From a virus, in IMG/VR virus record IMGVR_UViG_3300025101_000049, positions 1 through 44,176 of that record: a stretch of DNA of 44,176 nt, one strand, 5' to 3'. Under the pieces are notes generated by a model that saw only the letters and a program-made list of their open reading frames with translations, was not told the DNA's origin and did not search any database. This document shows positions 30,553 to 39,408 of this stretch, piece by piece. Every line of letters starts with the position of its first letter. Position 1 is the first letter of the stretch. A program made the position numbers and the translations under genes.

Positions 30553-32010
30553 ATGAGCGACGAAATCCAAGATAAAGTAGTCAAGTTACAGCTTCGACTA
30601 GCTCAATTAAATCGCATTGAACACTGTCAGAATGATTTCTTAGGCTTTGTGAAATCGGTCTGGCCGGAGTTCATTGCAGGAGAGCATCACCGCATCATTG
30701 CAGAGAAGTTTGAGCGCGTAGCCAAGGGCGAATTGAAGCGTTTGATCATCAATATGGCCCCGCGTCACACAAAGTCTGAGTTTGCCAGTTATCTTCTGCC
30801 CGCATGGTTCATTGGGCAGAACCCGGCGATGAAAATCATTCAGGCAACGCACACCACAGAGCTTGCAGTGTCTTTTGGCCGTAAGGTTAAGAACCTTTTG
30901 GAGCGAGAGGACTACTCTGAAATCTTCCCCGAAGCGAAGCTGTCGGCGGATTCAAAGGCGTCAGGTAGGTGGGATACATCACGCGGCGGCATGTACTACG
31001 CGGTTGGTGTCGGTAGTAACCTTGCTGGTCGTGGCGGTGACTTAATTATCATTGACGATCCTCATTCTGAGCAGACTGCTATGTCGGCGTCGGGGTTTGA
31101 CAACGACTGGGATTGGTACACAGGGGGCCCCCGACAGCGTCTGCAGCCCGGCGGGGCCATCATTTTGGTTATGACACGGTGGTCGGAAAAGGATCTGACC
31201 GGCCAGCTTATCCGTCAAATGGGTAAAGATGAGAAAGCGGATCAGTGGGAAGTTGTGGAACTTCCTGCAATTATGGACGACGAGGAACCTTGTTGGCCGG
31301 AGTTTTGGTCAAAAGACGATCTTGAAAGAGTTAAGGCATCTATCCCGCCGTCGAAGTGGAACGCGCAGTATCAGCAGCGTCCTACCGGTGAAGAGAACGC
31401 AATTATCCCACGAGAGTGGTGGCAGCGGTGGGAAAAGACAGAAGTACCTAATCTTGAATACGTCATTCAGAGTTACGACACGGCGTTTTCCAAAAGGGAG
31501 AGTGCTGACTACAGCGCGATAACGACGTGGGGCGTCTTTCGCCCGGAAGAAATTGGGGGGCCCCCGGCGGTCATTTTGCTGGATAGCAAGAAGGGACGGT
31601 GGGATTTTCCAGAGTTGAAAGCAGAAGCTTACGAAAGCTATCAGTTTTGGGAACCTGATACTGTAATCGTGGAAGCGAAGGCGTCAGGGACTCCTTTGAC
31701 ACACGAACTACGCAACATGGGCATTCCTGTTGTGAATTTTACGCCATCTCGCGGCAACGATAAGGTGTCGCGTGTCCATTCTGTATCTCCTTTGTTTGAG
31801 GCAGGTATGGTGTATGCCCCGGATGAGACATTTGCGGACGAGCTTATTGAGGAAGTTGCGGCTTTCCCCAATGGTGAGTATGATGACCTTGTCGATAGTA
31901 TGACCCAAGCCCTGATGCGATACCGTCAGGGTAATTTCGTATCGTTACCTACGGATGATTGGGACATAGACGAGGACAACTATACTCAGGTACGCTCGTA
32001 TTATGGCTGA
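30553..32010 (+). CDS. terL: terminase large subunit (packaging ATPase/nuclease)
   Basis: 485 residues. ATPase: Walker A-like APRHTKSE (69-76), Walker B LIIIDDPHS (164-172), motif III VMTRW (206-210). RNase H-type nuclease: Asp309 in SYDTAF, Glu374 in VIVEAK and Asp444/Asp448 in YDDLVDSM. All key acidic residues are present, so both DNA translocation and cutting should work. It heads the head-gene operon; its stop overlaps the next start by 8 bases. Confidence 0.92.
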   Translation: MSDEIQDKVVKLQLRLAQLNRIEHCQNDFLGFVKSVWPEFIAGEHHRIIAEKFERVAKGELKRLIINMAPRHTKSEFASYLLPAWFIGQNPAMKIIQATHTTELAVSFGRKVKNLLEREDYSEIFPEAKLSADSKASGRWDTSRGGMYYAVGVGSNLAGRGGDLIIIDDPHSEQTAMSASGFDNDWDWYTGGPRQRLQPGGAIILVMTRWSEKDLTGQLIRQMGKDEKADQWEVVELPAIMDDEEPCWPEFWSKDDLERVKASIPPSKWNAQYQQRPTGEENAIIPREWWQRWEKTEVPNLEYVIQSYDTAFSKRESADYSAITTWGVFRPEEIGGPPAVILLDSKKGRWDFPELKAEAYESYQFWEPDTVIVEAKASGTPLTHELRNMGIPVVNFTPSRGNDKVSRVHSVSPLFEAGMVYAPDETFADELIEEVAAFPNGEYDDLVDSMTQALMRYRQGNFVSLPTDDWDIDEDNYTQVRSYYG

Positions 32011-34510
32011 AAAAGAAGAAACCATTGTAGGATTGCCCGAAGCTGATGCAGGCGGGGGCATATATAGCTTTCTATCTTTGCTGTCGCCGACAAGGTTTTC
32101 TGTTGTAGAGCCCCGGAAATCTGTGACCATCGACGATATGGGGGGTTACTCTCTGGTAAAGCCGGGGACGTATGCGTTTGAAGGTTTTACTACCCCGCAA
32201 ATAATCACATCGGGCATCGACGCTTTCAAAGCTTTCATGGACGACCCGGTAGAATCAGCAAAAACCGGTGTCGCCGGTGCAGTTGAGGGCATGGCGGGAG
32301 AAATTCAAAAAGGTATGGAAGTAGCGACCACCGGCGTTGCGGATACCTTTGATCCCGAAACAAACACCTATGACCGTTTTGATCCTACGGGCTTGTTAAT
32401 TGCCAGTACATCCCCAATAGCTTACGGCACGGCACGAAGCATCAAGGCAATGGCCGACGGTGACGGCGTTGCGGTAGGTATGTTGGGCGGCGGAAGAGGC
32501 GGCAGACCCGTCACTGTGCGCTCACTTGGCGGCGGTAAGGGCGGTATTAAGGGACTAGCTCATGGCGTCAAATTCTATGATCGAATGCAAAGTGTCCCAG
32601 ACAGCTTGGTAGAAGCCTTTTATGGCGGGGGTCGTAGCGCCGGAATTGCGTCTCTTTATGACAAAGGCGGTGTACAAGTCGCCCCATCTGAGCGTTACAC
32701 AATTTCTCCGAATGTAATCGGAGCCGCCGCAGGTGCAAACATGACTCTGGGTGATCTGGTCAAAGAGTTTGGTTTAAGTAACCGAATTAGAAACATTGTG
32801 TCTGATGAACGCGCGTCGAGTGCAGAGATTTATCGTCCCGGCTTTTCAATCGGAACAGACCCGGTGCTGTCGTTGTCCACATTTACAATGTCCGATTCTC
32901 CTAAACGCGCCGCGGACCGCGTAGAGGGAATGGTTGCCGTCGAGCCGAAAGAAGAGCTTTTTGTAAAAACAGGTGTGATCGATGATGATGGCTATCCTGT
33001 TTACGCACCGCGCGAACTAACAATGCACGACGTGCAAAATCTATCGCCGTCTCAATATTTGTTGGCGGCGTATGATCCTGACAAACCTTTGTTGAAAAAA
33101 CCAAATACAAAATACAACGAAAGCGAGATACATATTGCAGAGGATGCCGCGCACTCTATGAACGTTCGCGAGCTAACAGACAGAGAAGAAGAGGATCTTG
33201 TCACTGCTTTGAATTTTGAACGAGACGCCGTCACAGCCGCCGAGAGGGCTGTAGTGCAAGAATTTTTAGACGCTGATGGTGACCCGTCCAACACCAAGTT
33301 AGACACAGCCGTCAAAAGCATGGCGCTTGCGGTAGAAAATCCTGCCGGTATTGGTCAGAAGAATTTGTCATACATCGAAACTCAACTAGGTAAGTTTGCG
33401 ACACGCTTGTTTCAAAGTCAAAATGACGGGGCCATTGACCTTACCGAGACTTATCCTGTCTCTGGCGGGCGTTTGCTCAACGCGGCGGACAAGTTTTCAA
33501 GAACTCAATATCTTTTAGAGAACGGCCCTTACAAACGTGCGGTTCGTCAAGAAGGTGCTGACACGCAAACTGAAATTTTACGTAATTCACTTACTGGGCC
33601 CGCTGCTAAATATGGGGAATTTTTTGAGTTTAGAGTTCCAAATGATGAAAGATTGCCGATTGAGTTGAAAACAAAAGATTTTTTCCAAATGTTTAACGAA
33701 GAGCAGCGCAGTCTTTTGACTAGAATTGAAATGGCAAGGATGGGGCGGCTTTTCCAAACAGGTTTATTAGGCAACAAACCGGCGGACCCGAAAAAACTTA
33801 CAGACAGATTTTTGAAAACACCAAACGCAGAAGCAATTGTAGAGTTGTTTGGATACATCGACAGTGACGGTGTGTTTAGACGCAATTCGCTTCCGGCTAC
33901 AGGGGATCCTTTCCCAGATGTGGGTTCCCCTAAAGCTTTCTTAGAAGGTGATTTAAAAAAGCAGTTCTTACAGATGAAATCAGATGTATCTTATGCGCTG
34001 AACAAAATACACGCCCCAAGAGATGTTTTTGAGGATAGAGTCGCGCAAATAACCACAGCTAATCTACGCCCTGTCTTGATGCAGATTTACAATAGTAACA
34101 CCAACAGAGAGCGAGCTTTTTCAGGTCAAATAAACAAGGGCCGTCAAGCTCAAGCTTACAATCAACTTTATCGGCAGTACCGCGATGAGCGGGATCAATT
34201 GATTAGTGTACTCAAAGAGGCTGCTAATGAAGGCGCTTTAGATGTAACTAGGCCAACAAGGTTAGACGCTCGACTCGCATCGGATAATACTTATTCTGCC
34301 TTTAAAGATGCGGTTATTGAACGCGCCAGACGTGGTGGTCAATTAACGGGCGCTAGTATGGATCTTTATGAAGGCATTGTGGACAGAATGCGCCTTGGTC
34401 CGCGGCCCGGTGCCAAATTGTACGAGGACGGCGGTCCGGTGATTTCTAACCGCGGATCACGGGACTTAGATCGCGGCGTTGCCGGTTTTATACCTTATAT
34501 GGTACAGTAA
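32003..34510 (+). CDS. large unknown protein between terminase and portal (835 aa)
   Basis: 835 residues, MAEKEETIVGLPEADAGG... Gly-rich N-terminal region (GVAVGMLGGGRGGRPVTVRSLGGGKGG), then mostly helical, charged sequence to a short end GPVISNRGSRDLDRGVAGFIPYMVQ. The 'KLYEDGGPV' near the end resembles the 'LYEEGGAVPN' found in the virion protein at 2822, a short motif shared by two structural-type genes. No enzyme motif. Position suggests a head-associated or ejected protein. Confidence 0.5.
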   Translation: MAEKEETIVGLPEADAGGGIYSFLSLLSPTRFSVVEPRKSVTIDDMGGYSLVKPGTYAFEGFTTPQIITSGIDAFKAFMDDPVESAKTGVAGAVEGMAGEIQKGMEVATTGVADTFDPETNTYDRFDPTGLLIASTSPIAYGTARSIKAMADGDGVAVGMLGGGRGGRPVTVRSLGGGKGGIKGLAHGVKFYDRMQSVPDSLVEAFYGGGRSAGIASLYDKGGVQVAPSERYTISPNVIGAAAGANMTLGDLVKEFGLSNRIRNIVSDERASSAEIYRPGFSIGTDPVLSLSTFTMSDSPKRAADRVEGMVAVEPKEELFVKTGVIDDDGYPVYAPRELTMHDVQNLSPSQYLLAAYDPDKPLLKKPNTKYNESEIHIAEDAAHSMNVRELTDREEEDLVTALNFERDAVTAAERAVVQEFLDADGDPSNTKLDTAVKSMALAVENPAGIGQKNLSYIETQLGKFATRLFQSQNDGAIDLTETYPVSGGRLLNAADKFSRTQYLLENGPYKRAVRQEGADTQTEILRNSLTGPAAKYGEFFEFRVPNDERLPIELKTKDFFQMFNEEQRSLLTRIEMARMGRLFQTGLLGNKPADPKKLTDRFLKTPNAEAIVELFGYIDSDGVFRRNSLPATGDPFPDVGSPKAFLEGDLKKQFLQMKSDVSYALNKIHAPRDVFEDRVAQITTANLRPVLMQIYNSNTNRERAFSGQINKGRQAQAYNQLYRQYRDERDQLISVLKEAANEGALDVTRPTRLDARLASDNTYSAFKDAVIERARRGGQLTGASMDLYEGIVDRMRLGPRPGAKLYEDGGPVISNRGSRDLDRGVAGFIPYMVQ

Positions 34511-34531
34511 ATAAATTTTTGAGGGTTTATC

Positions 34532-36937
34532 ATGGCTAGACAGCCCATTTCGCTTGTAGAGAACCAGAATCCGCAAGTAGAAACCGAAGAATTGCTGGCA
34601 GAAATTGAGCTTGAGTCCCCCGGCACGTTGGATATGTCGGGTGAGGCTGCGGAGATTGACATCGAATTGGACGAAATGGGCGGTGCAGTCGTCGATTTTG
34701 ACCCTATGTCAGAGATGCCGAGTGGAGATTTCTACGAAAACTTGGCAGAAAACATGGATGAGCGGGAACTGGGCGCTGTTGCCAGTGAATTGACCGCGGA
34801 CTACGACGCAAACAAGGCAAGTCGCCAAGAATGGGAAGACGCTTACGCCAATGGTTTGGAATTACTTGGGTTCAACTACTCCGAAAGGACTGAGCCGTTT
34901 CGAGGTGCTTCTGGCGTCACCCATCCCCTTTTGGCGGAAGCTGCTGTGCAGTTTCAGGCCCAAGCGTTCAATGAGTTGTTGCCGCCGGGAGGGCCCGTGC
35001 GGACTGCGATAGTCGGTTCGCAGAGCAATCAGACGTCTGATCAGGCGCAGCGCGTCAAAGAATTTATGAATTATTACATCACGGACGTGATGGAAGAGTA
35101 TACGCCTGAATTTGACCAGATGCTGTTCTATTTGCCGCTGGCGGGTAGCACATTTAAGAAGGTTTACTATGATGAGGGCATTGATCGTGCCGTTAGTAAG
35201 TTCGTTCCTGCGGAGCATCTTGTTGTTCCCTATGAAACCGCGGATTTAGAAACCTGCCCGAACATTACGCACGTCGTTCGGATGAGCTTGAACGATCTTC
35301 GTAAGCGTCAGATTGGTGGTTTTTACAGGGATATCCCTGTTTTGCCGCAACAGTCTGACACAGATGATTTATCTGACGAATTAGACCGGATCACGGGCCT
35401 TGAACCGTCGTCCGTAGACTATGATTGCACGTTGTTGGAGTGTCACGCCGACTTGGATCTGGAAGGATTTGAGGATATGGGCGAGGACGGCGAGCCAACA
35501 GGCATTAAATTGCCGTATATTGTGACGATTAGTCAGGATAACGGGCAAATCCTGTCCATTCGCCGTAATTATCGCGAGGATGACCCCGACAAGAAGAAAA
35601 TCCAGTATTTTGTTCACTATAAGTTCTTGCCGGGCTTTGGTTTTTATGGATTGGGTCTGATTCACACCATTGGTGGGTTGTCGCGTACTGCGACGGCGGC
35701 ACTGCGGCAGTTGATTGACGCGGGTACGTTGTCGAACTTGCCTGCAGGTTTCAAGGCTCGCGGCCTACGGATCAGGGATGACGACGATCCGTTGCAGCCG
35801 GGTGAGTTCAGGGATGTGGACGCACCGGGCGGGGCTATTCGTGACAGCTTGATGCCGCTGCCGTTCAAGGGGCCAGATGGCACGTTATTCCAGCTTCTAG
35901 GCTTCGTTGTAGACGCCGGTAGGCGCTTTGCGACCATTACCGACATGAAGGTAGGGGACGGCAACGATCAGGCCGCTGTGGGCACTACACTGGCCCTTAT
36001 GGAGCAGGGTTCCCGCGTGATGAGTGCGGTGCATAAGCGCCTTCATTACGCCATGAAGATAGAGTTTAAGCTTCTTGCCAGAGTGATGGGCGAGAGCTTG
36101 CCGCCGGTATACCCGTATGCGTTAGAGGGCGTAGACGCGGCGGTAAAGGCAAAGGATTTTGATGGCCGGATTGACGTCATTCCGGTTTCCAACCCGAATG
36201 TTTTCTCACAGGCGCAGCGGATTGCTCTTGCACAGACTAAGATGCAGTTGGCGGCACAGGCTCCACAGATGCACAACATGTATGAAGTGTATCGTGACAT
36301 GTATGAGGCTTTGGGTGTTCGGGATATTGACAAGTATCTGAAGAACGAGCAGTCCGTACAGCCCGTTCCGAAAGACCCGGCGCAGGAGAACATGGATGCC
36401 CTTGATGGGGTACGACTTATGGCTTTCCCAATGCAGAGCCATCAGGCGCACATTTTGGCGCACTTGGTCTTTGCCGGGTCACCTCTGGTCGCGACAAACC
36501 CGGCGGTTGCGGTGTCGCTTCAGAAGCATGTCATGCAGCACGTGCAGATACAGGCACGAGAGCAGGCCATGCAGCAGCTTGGCTTGACAGGGCAAGAGCA
36601 GCAGTTGCCGCCGCAGGCGCAAATACAGCTTGATGCTTTGGCCGCGCAGTTCATGGCAGAGGGCATGAAGACGGTTCAAGACCTTGGTCGTCAGTTGTCT
36701 GGTGGTGGCAAGCCTGATCCTGTGGTTCAGTTGAAACAGCAGGAACTGCAGCTTGACGCGGTCAGAGAAGAGAACGACAAGATGATGGAAGAGCGTGAGC
36801 TTAACCTGAAGGAAGCTCAGATGATGGATAAGTCTCGCCAGTTTGACGAGCGCATCCAGAGTCAGGAAGAGCAGACGGCGGCGCGTATCAACGCGGCGAT
36901 GGAAAGAGAGCTTATGAAACAAAGGAGTGCAGAATGA
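34532..36937 (+). CDS. portal protein
   Basis: 801 residues. Acidic N-terminus; then SRQEWEDAYANGLELLGF, FRGASGVTHPLLAEAAVQFQAQA and LPLAGSTFKKVYYD, the conserved core of portals in marine podoviruses. The C-terminal 200 residues are Gln/Glu-rich helices (QAREQAMQQLGLTGQEQQ..., barrel and coiled coil). Length and layout (long clip and barrel) are P22-like. Forms the DNA gate of the capsid, between the terminase and the tail. GAGGG site 10 bases before the ATG; stop overlaps the next ATG. Confidence 0.88.
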   Translation: MARQPISLVENQNPQVETEELLAEIELESPGTLDMSGEAAEIDIELDEMGGAVVDFDPMSEMPSGDFYENLAENMDERELGAVASELTADYDANKASRQEWEDAYANGLELLGFNYSERTEPFRGASGVTHPLLAEAAVQFQAQAFNELLPPGGPVRTAIVGSQSNQTSDQAQRVKEFMNYYITDVMEEYTPEFDQMLFYLPLAGSTFKKVYYDEGIDRAVSKFVPAEHLVVPYETADLETCPNITHVVRMSLNDLRKRQIGGFYRDIPVLPQQSDTDDLSDELDRITGLEPSSVDYDCTLLECHADLDLEGFEDMGEDGEPTGIKLPYIVTISQDNGQILSIRRNYREDDPDKKKIQYFVHYKFLPGFGFYGLGLIHTIGGLSRTATAALRQLIDAGTLSNLPAGFKARGLRIRDDDDPLQPGEFRDVDAPGGAIRDSLMPLPFKGPDGTLFQLLGFVVDAGRRFATITDMKVGDGNDQAAVGTTLALMEQGSRVMSAVHKRLHYAMKIEFKLLARVMGESLPPVYPYALEGVDAAVKAKDFDGRIDVIPVSNPNVFSQAQRIALAQTKMQLAAQAPQMHNMYEVYRDMYEALGVRDIDKYLKNEQSVQPVPKDPAQENMDALDGVRLMAFPMQSHQAHILAHLVFAGSPLVATNPAVAVSLQKHVMQHVQIQAREQAMQQLGLTGQEQQLPPQAQIQLDALAAQFMAEGMKTVQDLGRQLSGGGKPDPVVQLKQQELQLDAVREENDKMMEERELNLKEAQMMDKSRQFDERIQSQEEQTAARINAAMERELMKQRSAE

Positions 36938-37128
36938 GCGTGGTAAAGATTGTCACCAATACTCCTGCAGCGGCACCAAAGGCCCAGTCGTATGCGGAGA
37001 TTGACAAGCAGGGTCGTATTCCATACGGCGAAGCTAAAGAAGTCAAAGTCCCTACTGGGATGAAACAGATGACTGCTCGCGGCATGGGTGCAGCTACCAA
37101 AGGTGGTGGCTACATGGGTTGTGAGTAA
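36934..37128 (+). CDS. small basic protein after the portal
   Basis: 64 residues, MSVVKIVTNTPAAAPKAQ..., overlapping the portal stop (ATGA). The C-terminus QMTARGMGAATKGGGYMGCE is Gly/Met/Thr-rich, a motif often seen in small proteins of marine phages (from memory). No function known. Confidence 0.6.
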   Translation: MSVVKIVTNTPAAAPKAQSYAEIDKQGRIPYGEAKEVKVPTGMKQMTARGMGAATKGGGYMGCE

Positions 37129-37136
37129 AAAATTAA

Positions 37137-37829
37137 ATGGATCCGGTATCTGCAATGGCAACCGCTTCGGCGGCGTTTTCGGCCCTTAAAAAGGGCTTTG
37201 CCATTGGCCGGGACATTGAAGCCATGGCCTCTGACCTATCCCGGTGGATGGGTGCTTTGTCTGACCTTGATCAGATGGAGCGAGAGGCAAAAAACCCCCC
37301 TATATTTAAAAAGCTGTTTGGTGGGCAAAGCGTAGAGCAAGAAGCTATTACGACCTTTGCTAACAAAAAGAAAGCTCAACAACAGCGGTACGAGTTACAG
37401 CAATGGATTTCCTTGACTATGGGGAAGTCCAAATGGGACGAGCTTGTCCGCATGGAAGGACAAATCCGCAAACGCCGGAAAGAAACGCTCTACAGGCAAC
37501 GCGAGCGCCGCCGGAAGTTTGTTGAGATCGTGGCGTGGATTGTATTCTCATGCTTGGGCGCAGGGGCTCTAGTCTTGTTTGTAATGCTTTTGAAAGCACA
37601 CACTGCCATGGCTGAACAGATGGTCACTTGCCGGAAAGCAAAGTGTGAGAAAATCAACAAGGAAGAGGTTGTTTGTGTCTACAAGGGCGCTAACAACACG
37701 ATAGAATCCCAGTTTTTTAAACGCAGTGACTACATTCCTGCAGAGTACCAGTGCAAATACGACCCAAAAGCTAGAAAAGAAATGACCGTGCAAGAAATGT
37801 TAAAAGCAATCAGGGAAAGTCAAAAATGA
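37137..37829 (+). CDS. single-pass membrane protein (230 aa)
   Basis: MDPVSAMATASAAFSALKKG... The N-terminal half is a basic, helical cytoplasmic part (QIRKRRKETLYRQRERRRKF) ending at a clear membrane segment VEIVAWIVFSCLGAGALVLFVMLL (about 128-151). The C-terminal part has Cys pairs (TCRKAKCEK, CVYKG, YQCKYD) that may form disulphides outside the membrane. Related 'MDPITA...GKDI' proteins occur beside portals in pelagic phages (memory). Possible lysis or superinfection role by its neighbours. Confidence 0.6.
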   Translation: MDPVSAMATASAAFSALKKGFAIGRDIEAMASDLSRWMGALSDLDQMEREAKNPPIFKKLFGGQSVEQEAITTFANKKKAQQQRYELQQWISLTMGKSKWDELVRMEGQIRKRRKETLYRQRERRRKFVEIVAWIVFSCLGAGALVLFVMLLKAHTAMAEQMVTCRKAKCEKINKEEVVCVYKGANNTIESQFFKRSDYIPAEYQCKYDPKARKEMTVQEMLKAIRESQK

Positions 37830-38146
37830 CCCAGAAAAAGCTGCAGCATGAAAGCACTTATGAACAGTACGACATGGACGGCGACGGCGTCGTGACTGAC
37901 GAAGAATTAGAACATGCAAAAGAAATTAGGGAAACCGAACGCGATTTGCGTAAAAGCTTGGCGCAGTTGAGGATGGCGCGGTTCACCTTGATTGGTATGG
38001 GCGTTTTCACGGCGGCGATGTTTACCCCTTGGGTTTCTATCGAACGTATCGCGGCGTTAAGTGAAATAAGTAATTTGTTCTACATTAGTGGGGCAGGCAT
38101 TGTAGGGGCGTACATGGGCACCACCGCTTGGATGGCCCGAAAGTAA
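37826..38146 (+). CDS. EF-hand membrane protein
   Basis: 106 residues, ATG overlapping the previous stop. Residues 16-27 form a canonical EF-hand loop, DMDGDGVVTDEE, with Asp16, Asp18, Asp20 and Glu27 as calcium ligands. A charged helix follows, then two membrane segments (FTLIGMGVFTAAMFTPW; SNLFYISGAGIVGAYMGTTAW). A calcium-responsive membrane protein beside the holin could time lysis or sense ions. Structure is clear; role is inference. Confidence 0.65.
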   Translation: MTQKKLQHESTYEQYDMDGDGVVTDEELEHAKEIRETERDLRKSLAQLRMARFTLIGMGVFTAAMFTPWVSIERIAALSEISNLFYISGAGIVGAYMGTTAWMARK

Positions 38147-38374
38147 ATGATCGACGCCTTTTTGCTTATGGTGTACTTGGGAACAGGTGAGTTTCGTAAG
38201 CTAGAGAGCGGGAACATGTACTTTTATTCTGTAGTAGAGTGTAACTATTACGCCAAGCAGGTTACGAAAAGATATGGGAACTATGGGTATTCTCAACATC
38301 TTGACCCCAAAGACCGTGTAACGGCATACTGCTTGCCCAAACGAGTAGACCCTACGTTGGTAAAAGTTTACTAG
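38147..38374 (+). CDS. small Tyr/Cys-containing protein
   Basis: 75 residues, starting directly after the previous stop. Hydrophobic N-terminus (MIDAFLLMVYLGTG) may be a signal or anchor; two Cys (VVECNYY, TAYCLP) could pair outside the cell. Unknown; grouped with membrane and lysis genes. Confidence 0.5.
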   Translation: MIDAFLLMVYLGTGEFRKLESGNMYFYSVVECNYYAKQVTKRYGNYGYSQHLDPKDRVTAYCLPKRVDPTLVKVY

Positions 38375-38388
38375 GAAGGATTAGTCTA

Positions 38389-38769
38389 ATGTTTCAAGCT
38401 CTTTTAGGGCCATTGTCCTCGCTTGCCGGGTCTTTTTTAGAAGGACAGATATCTAAACAGAAGGCAAAAGCCACTCTTGCTCAGACAGAGGCGGAAGCAA
38501 AAGCTGAAATCATGAAGACCGCTGCTACGCATGACTCCAAATGGGAGATCATCATGGCAGAGGCTACAAAATCAAGTATCAAAGACGAAATTGTAACGGT
38601 GATTGTGCTGATACCGGTGGTTCTCGTTTTTGTGCCGGGCATGGAACAAGTCGTTAAGAACGGCTTTGACAGATTGAACGAGTTGCCAGACTGGTATCAA
38701 TATCTGGTTTTTCTCGTATGTAGCGCGGCATTAGGCATCAGAGGGCTGGACAAGTTTAAGAAAAAATAG
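38389..38769 (+). CDS. holin, GTA_holin_3TM type
   Basis: 126 residues. N-terminal helix, charged linker (KQKAKATLAQTEAEAKAE), then KWEIIMAEATKSSIKDEIVT leading into membrane segments at about 68-84 (IVTVIVLIPVVLVFVPG) and 103-118 (YQYLVFLVCSAALGIRG), with the PDWYQY motif and basic KFKKK end. This order matches the 3TM holins of gene transfer agents and marine phages. It permeabilises the inner membrane at lysis. The lysozyme partner is at 11.2 kb. Confidence 0.8.
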   Translation: MFQALLGPLSSLAGSFLEGQISKQKAKATLAQTEAEAKAEIMKTAATHDSKWEIIMAEATKSSIKDEIVTVIVLIPVVLVFVPGMEQVVKNGFDRLNELPDWYQYLVFLVCSAALGIRGLDKFKKK

Positions 38770-38781
38770 TACATCTCTCAT

Positions 38782-38979
38782 ATGAATGAGATAAGTCTTG
38801 CACAGTTCATTCTTGACGTTGTTCGTAAGAAAAAAGACCAAGTCACAGAGCTTGTGATGGCGGGCGGCGTCAAAGACATGGAACACTATGGTCGGTTGAT
38901 GGGAAACATTGACGGCCTTGAATACGTCGAACAGGAACTCAAGAGCCTGCTAGAAAAACAGGAGCTAATAGATGACTGA
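38782..38979 (+). CDS. small conserved helical protein
   Basis: 65 residues, MNEISLAQFILDVVRKKK... Two helices, acidic. Proteins of this type commonly precede the GroES-like gene or capsid genes in marine phages; function unknown. An ATG-containing inverted repeat TCTCAT-ATGA-ATGAGA (38775-38790) overlaps the start codon. It overlaps the GroES-like start by 8 bases. Confidence 0.55.
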   Translation: MNEISLAQFILDVVRKKKDQVTELVMAGGVKDMEHYGRLMGNIDGLEYVEQELKSLLEKQELIDD

Positions 38980-39400
38980 GGCCACAGAGCCAAAGGAAGT
39001 ATCTTCCACACCTTGGGTAGAGCCCGCCGACAGGGTACTAGACCCAACTCTTCTTGATAAATCTCTAATTGAAAGAATGCCCCAACCCACTGGATGGAGA
39101 CTGTTGGTTTTGCCCTACAAGGGTAAGGCTAAGACCGCCGGTGGGATTTATTTGCCGGACCAAGCCGTCCAGCAAAATGAGGTATCCACCCAAGTAGGCT
39201 ACGTTCTGAAAGCAGGGGTTCTTGCCTATGCTGATGAACAGAAGTTCCCTGACGGCTCATGGTGCCAAGAGGGGGATTGGGTGATCTTTGCTAGGTATGC
39301 TGGATCGCGTTTTAAAATTGAGGGCGGTGAAGTTCGTATTCTCAATGACGACGAAATTTTGGCAACTATCCTAGACCCCGAAGACATTCTTCATAACTGA
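38972..39400 (+). CDS. GroES-like co-chaperonin
   Basis: 142 residues. After a 40-residue extension, GWRLLVLPYKGKAKTAGGIYLPDQA (41-65) matches the first strand and mobile loop of GroES (AGGIVLP), and VGYVLKAG, GDWVIFARYAG and LNDDEILA complete the beta-barrel. The GGIYL at 57-61 is the GroEL-contacting IVL site. Placed just before the scaffold and capsid genes, it probably retunes host GroEL to fold the capsid protein, as T4 gp31 does. Confidence 0.85.
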   Translation: MTEATEPKEVSSTPWVEPADRVLDPTLLDKSLIERMPQPTGWRLLVLPYKGKAKTAGGIYLPDQAVQQNEVSTQVGYVLKAGVLAYADEQKFPDGSWCQEGDWVIFARYAGSRFKIEGGEVRILNDDEILATILDPEDILHN

Positions 39401-39408
39401 GAGTAATC

